Virus record (IMG/VR): IMGVR_UViG_3300030116_004105
Span: 1-62,063 of that record
Reading direction: 5' to 3' (one strand)
DNA: 62,063 nucleotides
DNA from: a virus
A model generated the notes under the pieces. The model searched no databases. It saw nothing but the letters and a program-made list of their open reading frames with translations, and was not told where the DNA came from. Positions 43,925 to 50,202 of this stretch are shown here, one piece after another (position 1 is the first letter of the stretch; each line of letters starts with the position of its first letter). Both the position numbers and the translations under genes were made by a program.

Positions 43925-44108
43925 TTTTATAATAACTAAATCTATTCTTTTTTACTGTAAAAATGCCTAAGTGTTTTAATCTAATTGATTTAAAATTACC
44001 AGACTCTATTGCATCTTTTAATAACCCAAATTGAGCTTTAATAATTAACTCTGTTCTAAACTCACTAATATTATACTTCTTAGCTAACTTCTTTACTATT
44101 TTGTCCAT
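43899..44108 (-). CDS. HU/IHF-like DNA-binding protein (69 aa)
   Basis: The sequence has the HU/IHF layout in short form: an N-terminal helical part (LAKKYNISEFRTELIIKAQF), then GNFKSIRLKHLGIFTVKKNR, matching the 'G.f.siri..lG.F.vk' core of the family. The long DNA-embracing arm is reduced. crAss-like phages encode similar single-gene IHF-like proteins near their structural genes. It could bend DNA for packaging or transcription. Confidence 0.8.
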   Translation of the reverse strand: MDKIVKKLAKKYNISEFRTELIIKAQFGLLKDAIESGNFKSIRLKHLGIFTVKKNRFSYYKNGKRTKER

Positions 44109-44443
44109 GTTAACTTGTAAGTTACCTCTATACCATCTTTTTTAATAGCACTTAAGATATTTGGGTTTATCTTTTTTTCTACAATCATTTGCTTTTTTCT
44201 AAGCATAGTAATATGATTATTAAAAGATGCTTCAGACATTCCAATTTGTTTTCTAACAAGTTTTCTAACTGGAGTGGAAAATAATTTTTTATTCACCTCT
44301 TTGTTATCTCTGTTAGACTGCCATATAGATAAAAAACTAGATAGCACTTCTATTTCTTTATCCTTTAGTTTTAATATAGGATTAAGAACTTGAAGATATG
44401 CCTTCATAGATTTTGGTATGTCACTATTAATTGGAATTATCAT
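44096..44443 (-). CDS. Winged-helix-like protein (115 aa), putative regulator
   Basis: A helical protein with LKLKDKEIEVLSSFLSIWQS, then FSTPVRKLVRKQIGMSEASFN and NHITMLRKKQMIVEKK, which is the order of a replication-initiator or MarR-type winged helix (a recognition-like helix MSEASFNNHITMLRK followed by a wing). It ends GIEVTYKLTWTK. DNA binding is inferred. It overlaps the IHF-like gene by 13 bases. It could regulate the left arm. Confidence 0.65.
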   Translation of the reverse strand: MIIPINSDIPKSMKAYLQVLNPILKLKDKEIEVLSSFLSIWQSNRDNKEVNKKLFSTPVRKLVRKQIGMSEASFNNHITMLRKKQMIVEKKINPNILSAIKKDGIEVTYKLTWTK

Positions 44444-44461
44444 GCTCCAAATATAATAAAA

Positions 44462-45235
44462 TTAATTATAATCCAACATGTTTATAATTTCTTTACTATA
44501 GTCTGCACATTTAATAAGTTTATACTTAGCATTATTTTCATTAAACCAAACTATAAAACAATCTTCTATTTTAAGTTTAGTTTCGTACTCTATTATATAT
44601 TTATATAAGGAAAGTTGTAATGAGTATGTAGAAAATTCACACTCGTCTAGGTGGGAAACAGGGCCAAGCATCTTTTTTTGGTACCTGCTTTTGTAATTCA
44701 TTTTTTTGTTTGTCTTCCAGTCAAATATAACAAGCCCTTCAAGAGGAGTTGAATAGTAGAGCTGGTCAACCATACCGCATATCCCAAGATCGCGAGAACC
44801 AACGCACAACTCAGAGCGAATAGGTATAAGGCTTTCTTTTGATTCTTCATAAAATTCTATAAAGTAGGATTCAATCTTATCGTATGCCTTTTGATCTAGA
44901 TCAAAGTCATACATTGTATTGGTGAGTATCTTATTATTTATGTAGTTTTCTGCAAAAGCGTGGAATTTACTACCCTTATTACATGCACGTAAACTAATTG
45001 AATCCCACTTATCAAGAATATCTTGCAGTTTTACATTTTCTTTTTCTGCAGAACGGGCTGCCCAAAAGTCTCTCTCAAAAGTTTCTTTAAATTGCCCAAT
45101 GAAGGTGGTCACAGATGTAGCTTGTTTACCCCCCACAGTATACGTGTGCCCCCTTTCTGTGAACACTACTTCATTAAACTTATTTAATTCCTTAAAAATA
45201 TCAATCTTCACACCCTTCTCCATCTTCATACACAC
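44462..45235 (-). CDS. PD-(D/E)XK nuclease-family protein (257 aa)
   Basis: Key blocks are KGSKFHAFAENYI (the helix before the core), RSELCVGSRDLGICGMVDQL, giving the catalytic Asp, and LVIFDWKTNKKM with the D-x-K pair, followed by STYSLQLSLYKYIIE, the Q-x-x-x-Y helix. This is the RecB/exonuclease family plan. The start used here is ATG 45235; ATGs at 45229 or 45223 are also possible. A second member of the fold lies in the right arm at 57917-58891. Confidence 0.8.
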   Translation of the reverse strand: MCMKMEKGVKIDIFKELNKFNEVVFTERGHTYTVGGKQATSVTTFIGQFKETFERDFWAARSAEKENVKLQDILDKWDSISLRACNKGSKFHAFAENYINNKILTNTMYDFDLDQKAYDKIESYFIEFYEESKESLIPIRSELCVGSRDLGICGMVDQLYYSTPLEGLVIFDWKTNKKMNYKSRYQKKMLGPVSHLDECEFSTYSLQLSLYKYIIEYETKLKIEDCFIVWFNENNAKYKLIKCADYSKEIINMLDYN

Positions 45236-45308
45236 ATTCTTCTTCAGCAGTAGAATCTGTTATCCAAGATTCCCATATTATCTTTGCTTGTTCTTTTGGA
45301 TCTGTCAT
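45201..45308 (-). CDS. Tiny acidic protein (35 aa), first frame of the left arm
   Basis: The frame reads MTDPKEQAKIIWESWITDST and ends with an acidic tail (AEEECVYEDGEGCED). It is the first frame on the minus strand after the divergent region and overlaps the nuclease gene by 35 bases. Its composition is coherent, but the small size leaves doubt. An acidic mini-protein at the start of an arm could be a host-interaction peptide; no evidence beyond position. Confidence 0.45.
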   Translation of the reverse strand: MTDPKEQAKIIWESWITDSTAEEECVYEDGEGCED

Positions 45309-45675
45309 ATCTCACACTTAATTGTTAAAAGAAAAGTGGCCAAAAGAAAACCAAACTGAAATGCCACTAACTTTTCAATCGGGAGAGTCATTGATGGTTC
45401 AACTCTCAAACATCAAACGAAGATACTTGTCTGTTCCAACAATCGTCTCTGATTGAAGTGCTAGTTCGGTAACTCAGTTTGCAAACGTAAAAAAAATTTT
45501 TTTATAAAAAAAATATTTTCTGAGAAAATGAGTGTGTGGACCTCCTAACCTGCTACCCCTACCAAGTTTTGGTTGGATCAAACACCCCCGGGTGTTCGAC
45601 TCCACCCAATCGTGAAAGGCAGTAACGGTTGCTAGCTGTTGCTGCTATATTTATTAACCCTAAATAATATAAACT
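45309..45675. promoter_or_regulatory. Divergent intergenic region, hairpin-rich, 367 bases
   Basis: No gene is seen. The region separates the two arms and should hold promoters for both. Stem-loops visible on the plus strand: AGTGGC/GCCACT (45335-45340 with 45363-45368), GAGAGT/ACTCTC (45383-45388 with 45402-45407), CAATC/GATTG (45440-45444 with 45451-45455), and AACACC/GGTGTT (45581-45586 with 45591-45596) inside GGTTGG/CCAATC (45571-45576 with 45606-45611). A minus-strand -7-like TACGTTTG is at 45482-45489 without a clear -33 box. For the plus strand, TTG-N18-TCAGTTTG (45453-45481) is a poor match overlapping it. An A/T tract of about 40 bases follows. Confidence 0.6.
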
Positions 45676-46308
45676 ATGGGAAAATTAGCAAAAGGAGCTA
45701 CGACTCCACAGTCAATTAGTGAGCTATCTGCAAAGGTAGGACAAACTGTTGTAAATGATGCGGAGGCGTCAGCTCAAAGAAAACAGTATCCAAAGTCTAA
45801 GCTTGGTGTTCAAGAAGAGTTATCTGAATTCTTCAGAGTAATGAAGATAGTGCAGTCTGCAAAGAATCCAGACTACATTATACTAACCGTAGCTGAGGCA
45901 GATAGGCTTAAGTATGACAAGCTTGGTGTCAACACTCCAGTTAAAACGGATCGGTTGAGAAACCACTGGTTTGGTACTACTTACCTTGGTGATGGTATGA
46001 CAGTTAAAGACGTTGATCCTTCAACTATGGTGTCTTTGTATGACCTTGTTCACGGTAAGTATGACAAAGATGGTAATGAAATCATTCCATCTTACCTAAG
46101 TCAAGATCATGATAATGTTGTGGATATACCACAAGATTACTATCTGTACAATGCTCAGGTTAAACGTTCTACTACAACTGAACAACCGACTGAGAAACAC
46201 AAGTTGGTAGACATTGTTGATGACAACGGTAAAGTTGTTGAAGCAAATGTGTACAGAGTTACAGAACTTGTAGGCTTGGATGGCACTCCAATAGAATCAG
46301 TGGAGTAA
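45676..46308 (+). CDS. First right-arm protein (210 aa), function unknown
   Basis: A soluble, mixed alpha/beta protein beginning MGKLAKGATTPQSISELSAK, with a charged middle (GVQEELSEFFRVMKIVQSAK) and EADRLKYDKLGVNTPVKTDR. The last part (HKLVDIVDDNGKVVEANVYR) is strand-like. There is no membrane segment and no recognised family. It has its own long structured leader and an excellent terminator 12 bases after its stop, so it is a single-gene unit, probably strongly expressed early. A nucleic-acid or host-takeover role is possible but unproven. Confidence 0.7.
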   Translation: MGKLAKGATTPQSISELSAKVGQTVVNDAEASAQRKQYPKSKLGVQEELSEFFRVMKIVQSAKNPDYIILTVAEADRLKYDKLGVNTPVKTDRLRNHWFGTTYLGDGMTVKDVDPSTMVSLYDLVHGKYDKDGNEIIPSYLSQDHDNVVDIPQDYYLYNAQVKRSTTTEQPTEKHKLVDIVDDNGKVVEANVYRVTELVGLDGTPIESVE

Positions 46309-46320
46309 GCTAGCTAATTA

Positions 46321-46349
46321 AGGGATGTACTATGTACATCTCTTTTTTT
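46321..46349 (+). terminator. Rho-independent terminator after the 210-aa gene
   Basis: The stem AGGGATGTAC / GTACATCTCT (46321-46330 with 46334-46343, one G-T pair) with loop TAT is followed by six T. It ends the first right-arm transcript. Confidence 0.92.
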
Positions 46350-46352
46350 AAT

Positions 46353-46426
46353 CTCGCCTTTGACTCCTACTAATCTTTGGAGTGGACGGTGCTTGACAGC
46401 ATATGCTCGCCTTAAACTCCTACTAA
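46353..46426 (+). repeat. Direct repeat, 21 bases, two copies
   Basis: CTCGCCTTTGACTCCTACTA plus A at 46353-46373 recurs as CTCGCCTTAAACTCCTACTA plus A at 46406-46426, with two differences (19 of 21 identical). The copies start 53 bases apart, about five helical turns. Repeats of this type in non-coding DNA can be protein-binding sites such as origin iterons or operators. Confidence 0.85.
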
Positions 46427-46541
46427 AGTATGGTAAGCGTACAAATAGTGACACTCTACGTGACATTGTGGTTACCAACTATCAAACCCAGTAAATCATA
46501 ACAAATCAAATTGTAATCAAACTTATCTGATTATAATATAT

Positions 46542-46657
46542 AGCTAAATTACAATAAGTACAACTTAATGAAAGCCGTGCAATGATGCTCTGTTAAAGAA
46601 CTATATCGGTGAATGTTGTACTTATTTTTCAATAACATTACAGCAAGCTATTTAGCT
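46542..46657 (+). repeat. Nested inverted repeats, long stem-loop
   Basis: A perfect 12-bp inverted repeat AATAAGTACAAC / GTTGTACTTATT (46553-46564 with 46615-46626) encloses 50 bases and is followed by TTT. Outside it AGCTAAAT (46542-46549) pairs with ATTTAGCT (46650-46657). This could be a small RNA with terminator-like 3' end or a cruciform at an origin. Confidence 0.8.
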
Positions 46658-46826
46658 CTTAAGTACAAGGAAGACAAATATAATGCAAAACTTAACATCT
46701 AGAGATGATTCCATAACTAATTGGGTGCGCACTAGGTTTTGTTGGTTTGTGGATACTGTAATGTTTTACAATACAAAATGGGTTGTCCATATCTACACTA
46801 TGGTGGTGTAGGTATTTGAGATTATT

Positions 46827-46864
46827 AAACATGTGGTGAGTTAACCAGCTCATGATACATGTTT
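46827..46864 (+). other. Compound hairpin
   Basis: AAACATGT (46827-46834) pairs with ACATGTTT (46857-46864); inside, TGAG (46837-46840) pairs with CTCA (46849-46852). Chance is less likely because other such structures lie on both sides, but no known RNA family is recognised. Confidence 0.5.
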
Positions 46865-46967
46865 TATAATTGCCTGCAGATAAAATCCCCATTGATACAC
46901 TCATTAACTAATGACAATGAATAAAAAGGCCCAAATGGATGGGACAGTTAGTGGTGTAGGCAAAAAA

Positions 46968-47012
46968 GTTTACTTGTGTCGTAAAGAGTCATGACTTTAC
47001 AATCAAGTAAAC
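46968..47012 (+). other. Two-tier hairpin upstream of the tRNA-like element
   Basis: GTTTACTTG (46968-46976) pairs perfectly with CAAGTAAAC (47004-47012), and inside it GTAAAG (46981-46986) pairs with CTTTAC (46995-47000), leaving the loop AGTCATGA. The two stems are separated by 4- and 3-base internal strands. It starts 57 bases before the tRNA-like element, so both may be parts of one transcript. Confidence 0.75.
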
Positions 47013-47024
47013 TGGGATAGTTAT

Positions 47025-47088
47025 AAAGCATATGGTACAAGCACACTTATGTAATGGTGCTTGGCAGGTTCGATTCCTGCATGCTTTA
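47025..47088 (+). tRNA. tRNA-like element without space for a D-arm (64 nt)
   Basis: AAAGCAT (47025-47031) and ATGCTTT (47081-47087) form a perfect 7-bp acceptor-like stem followed by a discriminator A. A canonical T-arm lies directly before the 3' acceptor strand: GCAGG-TTCGATT-CCTGC (47064-47080). Between the 5' acceptor strand and the T-arm there are only 32 bases. They form a 7-bp stem CAAGCAC/GTGCTTG with a 12-base loop, rather than a D-arm plus a 7-base anticodon loop. No anticodon can be assigned. It may be a decayed tRNA or a tRNA mimic. Confidence 0.5.
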
Positions 47089-47142
47089 CTATGCATAATG
47101 CATAACTCTGAAATCAATTTATTAATTTAAAACAACAGTAAA

Positions 47143-47664
47143 ATGTTAGAAAACAAAACAACAACAGAAGTAAGAGTAGACCAAATTCTTTCAACAGACA
47201 ATGCAGATGTATTTACATTGGTTTTGAGACAAGAAATTAAGAAACCTGAAACATCAGGCGACTTAGGATTCTTTATGCCAGGTATTATAGGCTCAAATCT
47301 TGAGAAGCGTGTTGCATTCCGTAATGTTGATGCTACATTCATTGAGATGTACAATATTTACGAGTCTGAAAATGACAACATCTGTTTCTTTGCAGACCAA
47401 ATTGCTACTGTTACAGATAAGGCAGTAAACTGTAAGATAGTCATCCAAGAAACGCATAACCAAAGAACTTGGGATGGTGGTGAGCAAAAGCCTAAAATAA
47501 ATCCTAAGACAGGTGATGTGTTGACAAAAGACGGTAAACTAATTTATCGTAATACTTGGGTTACATTTGACATGAGTGAAGAAGATACTTATATCGCTCA
47601 CGACAAGGCAACAGTTTCGGCTCCAGCAGCTCAACCTGTAGCAACTGAGGATATACCATTTTAA
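47143..47664 (+). CDS. Putative ssDNA-associated protein with SSB-type C-terminal tip (173 aa)
   Basis: The last residues are ATEDIPF after an Ala/Pro-rich linker (APAAQPVATEDIPF), the same layout as the C-terminus of bacterial SSB, where D-I-P-F recruits replication proteins. The body (residues 1-150) is beta-rich (VDQILSTDNADVFTLVLRQE, KAVNCKIVIQETHNQRTWDG, GKLIYRNTWVTFDMSEEDTY) and compatible with an OB-like fold, but I cannot assign it to the SSB family by sequence. A strong terminator follows 20 bases after the stop. Confidence 0.7.
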   Translation: MLENKTTTEVRVDQILSTDNADVFTLVLRQEIKKPETSGDLGFFMPGIIGSNLEKRVAFRNVDATFIEMYNIYESENDNICFFADQIATVTDKAVNCKIVIQETHNQRTWDGGEQKPKINPKTGDVLTKDGKLIYRNTWVTFDMSEEDTYIAHDKATVSAPAAQPVATEDIPF

Positions 47665-47684
47665 TCCTCCCCTTAATTAGCTAT

Positions 47685-47716
47685 GAATAGGCAGTATATC
47701 ACTGCCTATTCTTTTT
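47685..47716 (+). terminator. Rho-independent terminator after the 173-aa gene
   Basis: GAATAGGCAG (47685-47694) pairs perfectly with CTGCCTATTC (47702-47711), loop of seven, followed by TTTTT. It separates this gene from the polymerase operon. Confidence 0.92.
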
Positions 47717-47724
47717 ATTAACTT

Positions 47725-47985
47725 ATGATTCTTAGTAAAATGACAACTTTAAACTTAATTTTAGTTCTTGTAGCTGTTGGTTTATCAGCTTATAATACTC
47801 TATCAATGTTAGCAATGAATGATAGAATAAACAGTAATGAATATGGCATCAAAGAGTGTGCTTCACGCACAACAAGAAATGCCACTGGTATTAATACTAT
47901 AGAGGTTGCAGTGCGACACATAGAAAATGCTGTAAGAAAGAAGAAAGCAGGCAGACCAAAGAAGAAAACAGATGGAAAGCAATAA
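47725..47985 (+). CDS. Membrane-anchored AT-hook protein (86 aa)
   Basis: An N-terminal transmembrane helix (MTTLNLILVLVAVGLSAYNT) precedes a soluble helical stretch and a basic C-terminus RKKKAGRPKKKTDGKQ. This carries the G-R-P core flanked by Lys that defines an AT-hook for minor-groove binding of AT-rich DNA. The second ATG (47740) gives a cleaner start at the hydrophobic helix. The combination suggests tethering of the AT-rich phage genome to the membrane; inferred. It overlaps the next gene by 14 bases. Confidence 0.7.
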   Translation: MILSKMTTLNLILVLVAVGLSAYNTLSMLAMNDRINSNEYGIKECASRTTRNATGINTIEVAVRHIENAVRKKKAGRPKKKTDGKQ

Positions 47986-48265
47986 AGAGTTTATAACTCG
48001 TATGGTATTACTTATCAATGAGTTACCAGAAGATAAGAAGCGTGATTATTTCACGCTTCTTTCTTTTCTTGGCTTTCAACTAAGTATGAGAGATAACTTG
48101 TTTATTACAGAATTATTTGATAAACTTGATCTCCATTTACTAAATAAAATCGATTGGTATGGTAGAGCAAAACTCAAACAAGAAATTAGACAAGCGCTTA
48201 GAGATTTCTGTAAAGCAAGTCAAAATTCTTTCACGTTTCATGACAATCACAAAGAAATTGTCTAA
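47972..48265 (+). CDS. Small helical protein (97 aa), function unknown
   Basis: Predominantly helical and charged: MESNKEFITRMVLLINELPE, LLSFLGFQLSMRDNLFITEL and RAKLKQEIRQALRDFCKASQ. There is no membrane span. It lies between the AT-hook protein and DNA polymerase in a tightly overlapping gene string, so a role in replication is possible. No family is recognised. Confidence 0.65.
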   Translation: MESNKEFITRMVLLINELPEDKKRDYFTLLSFLGFQLSMRDNLFITELFDKLDLHLLNKIDWYGRAKLKQEIRQALRDFCKASQNSFTFHDNHKEIV

Positions 48266-48350
48266 TAAATACTGGACAGTAAGACAGATAGATAAGATAT
48301 TAAGAATACTAAATCAAGATCTCAATGATAAAATTCGTAGGAAATCCTAG
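48240..48350 (+). CDS. Tiny basic protein (36 aa) overlapping both neighbours
   Basis: The frame reads MTITKKLSNKYWTVRQIDKI, then LRILNQDLNDKIRRKS. It covers the 59-base gap before DNA polymerase and overlaps each neighbour by 26 bases. The composition is coherent and helical, but size and overlaps leave real doubt. Confidence 0.4.
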   Translation: MTITKKLSNKYWTVRQIDKILRILNQDLNDKIRRKS

Positions 48351-50202
48351 ACTACTACCTTGCTGTAAAGATGCAACTATATATGATGTAGTAGACTATT
48401 GTAAAACTAAAGAAGTTCTTGCAATAGATACTGAGACAACAGGTTTAAATCATGTGGAGGATAAAATGATTATGCTTCAGATTGGTGATAACTACACTCA
48501 ATTTATTATTGATGTTAGATGCATAGATATATCTCCTCTTAAAAGTATTCTTGAAGATAAAAGCATAGTTAAAATACTACACAATGTTAAGTTTGACTAT
48601 AAGTTTATTCTTAATTATAACATAAGACTTAATAATGTGTGGGATACTATGCTAATGTCACAGGTTATACATTGTGGTAAGGATTTATCTCATAGTCTAG
48701 ATAGTGTACTTAGTAGAACACTACAAATAGATATGGATAAGACTACAAGATCTAGTTTTATAAACAGAGGTAGCGATGAATTTACTGAGTCTGAGATAAT
48801 GTACGGTGCTAAAGATATTGAATATCTTATACAATTGTATGACAATCAACAAGATACATGTTTTAGACTAGATCTTACAAAGACAGCAGAACTTGAGAAC
48901 AAAGCTTCGCTAGCTTATGCAGACATCGAGTACAATGGTATTGGTTTGGATAAAGATAACTGGCTTAAGCTTGCAAAGAAAGCAGCTTACAAGGTTAAAA
49001 GTATGTGTGATGTACTTGATACATACATAGAATCTAATCCAAAACTTAATAAGTTTGTAGATGACTATATACAAGGTGATTTATTTATGGATGTCTCACA
49101 GTTAAGAAAAGTGAATGTAAAATGGTCATCACCAAAACAAGTGTTGGATGTATTTAATACATATGGATTGAAGATAAAAGATGTAAATGCTAAAAATTTA
49201 CACGTGCATAGTAAGAATGATTTTGTCAAAACATATATTAAGTACAAAGAACAAGCCAAACTGGCTACTAGTTATGGTGATAAGTTCCTTGAGAATGTAG
49301 ATAGTGACGGTAGAATCCGTACAAACTTCAAGCAAATACTAAATACAGGTAGGGTTGCATCAGGTAAACCTAATATGCAACAGATACCTGCACACAATGA
49401 CTATCGTAACTGCTTTGTAAGTGGTTATGATGATTGGGTATTTGTATCAGGCGACTACAGCTCACAGGAGCTATGTATTATAGCCACAGGGAGTAAAGAT
49501 CCCGTGTGGATTAAGGCGTTGGAAGATGGAGAAGATCTTCATAGCGTGTGTGCAGATTTAGTTTATGGTAGAGAGTGGTATGAAGCTGCTGAAGAGGACT
49601 GTGCTTATTTTGTAGGCGATGCCAAACAAAAATGCAATTGTCCTAAACATAAAAAGCTGCGCACAAATGTAAAGAGTATAAACTTTGGTTTAGCCTATGG
49701 TATGGGCCCACACAAACTAGCTGATACATTGCTTATTAGTATGAATCAAGCAGAGAAATTGATACAGAAATACTTTACAGCATTTCCTGCAATCAAAAAT
49801 TTTCTAGACTCTCTTGGTAATTATGGTAAGCAACATGGACATATTAAAACATATGCACCATATCGTCGTATCAGATGGTTTGATAAATGGGACGGTGATG
49901 ATACAGATGAGATTGTAATGGGTAAGATAGAGCGTGCTAGCAAAAACACACCTATACAAGGTAGTGGTGCCGACATGTGTAAGTCTGCACTTGTTATGGT
50001 TCGTGATCATATACATTACAACAACTTACCTGTTAAACTAGTGATGACAGTCCATGATCAGATTGATACTATTGTACACAAAAGCTACGCAGACACGTGG
50101 AAGTACACATTGCAAGACATCATGGAGACATCAACTCTAGATATTATACCATCAGGACTATTAAAAGCAGAAACAGAAATATCAACAGTATGGAAGAAGT
50201 AA
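48325..50202 (+). CDS. polA: DNA polymerase, family A, with 3'-5' exonuclease domain
   Basis: The 625-aa protein has a DnaQ-like exonuclease domain at the N-terminus: ExoI AIDTETTGLN (residues 33-42), ExoII HNVKFDYKFI, ExoIII YGAKDIEYLIQLYD. The family A polymerase domain follows: GRVASGKPNMQQIPAHNDYR, motif A SGDYSSQELCIIA (about 375-387), motif B RTNVKSINFGLAYGMG (about 445-460) and motif C MTVHDQID (about 573-580). It has no 5'-3' exonuclease domain. The motif B aromatic (K-S-I-N-F) corresponds to E. coli Phe762, the form usual in virulent phages. Motif A has Cys where Arg is usual (E-L-C instead of E-L-R). The helicase gene begins 13 bases before the stop. Confidence 0.93.
   Translation: MIKFVGNPRLLPCCKDATIYDVVDYCKTKEVLAIDTETTGLNHVEDKMIMLQIGDNYTQFIIDVRCIDISPLKSILEDKSIVKILHNVKFDYKFILNYNIRLNNVWDTMLMSQVIHCGKDLSHSLDSVLSRTLQIDMDKTTRSSFINRGSDEFTESEIMYGAKDIEYLIQLYDNQQDTCFRLDLTKTAELENKASLAYADIEYNGIGLDKDNWLKLAKKAAYKVKSMCDVLDTYIESNPKLNKFVDDYIQGDLFMDVSQLRKVNVKWSSPKQVLDVFNTYGLKIKDVNAKNLHVHSKNDFVKTYIKYKEQAKLATSYGDKFLENVDSDGRIRTNFKQILNTGRVASGKPNMQQIPAHNDYRNCFVSGYDDWVFVSGDYSSQELCIIATGSKDPVWIKALEDGEDLHSVCADLVYGREWYEAAEEDCAYFVGDAKQKCNCPKHKKLRTNVKSINFGLAYGMGPHKLADTLLISMNQAEKLIQKYFTAFPAIKNFLDSLGNYGKQHGHIKTYAPYRRIRWFDKWDGDDTDEIVMGKIERASKNTPIQGSGADMCKSALVMVRDHIHYNNLPVKLVMTVHDQIDTIVHKSYADTWKYTLQDIMETSTLDIIPSGLLKAETEISTVWKK

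Larger units (their letters stand above)
46350..47142. other. Structured non-coding region, about 790 bases
   Basis: No convincing gene is present; the longest minus-strand frame (46692-46904) has a composition unlike the neighbours. The region instead holds a 21-base direct repeat, a 12-bp inverted repeat with a nested outer stem, a compound hairpin at 46827-46864, a two-tier hairpin at 46968-47012 and a tRNA-like element at 47025-47088, each listed separately. The region lies between a terminator and the replication genes, so it could be a replication origin, a set of small RNAs, or both. Confidence 0.75.

Noticed and set aside
45482-45489. Confident promoter for the left arm at TACGTTTG
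   Set aside because: The -7 box fits but the position 19 bases upstream is an A/T tract without TTG, so it is mentioned only as a weak candidate.
45571-45611. Possible tRNA with T-arm-like GGGTG-TTCGACTC-CACCC
   Set aside because: The loop would have eight bases and no acceptor, D or anticodon arms fit around it; treated as competing hairpins instead.
46692-46904. Minus-strand open frame of 70 codons in the non-coding region
   Set aside because: Its His- and Cys-rich composition is unlike neighbouring proteins, it opposes the transcription direction of the right arm, and it overlaps hairpin structures; likely a chance frame.
47064-47088. tRNA 3' half as a phage attachment site (attP)
   Set aside because: No integrase gene is visible in the window, and the matching 5' acceptor strand makes a self-contained element more likely than an att core.
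50097-50189. N-terminal extension of the helicase from an upstream ATG
   Set aside because: The added 31 residues lie within the polymerase coding sequence and have no helicase-like character; ATG 50190 gives the usual short overlap.
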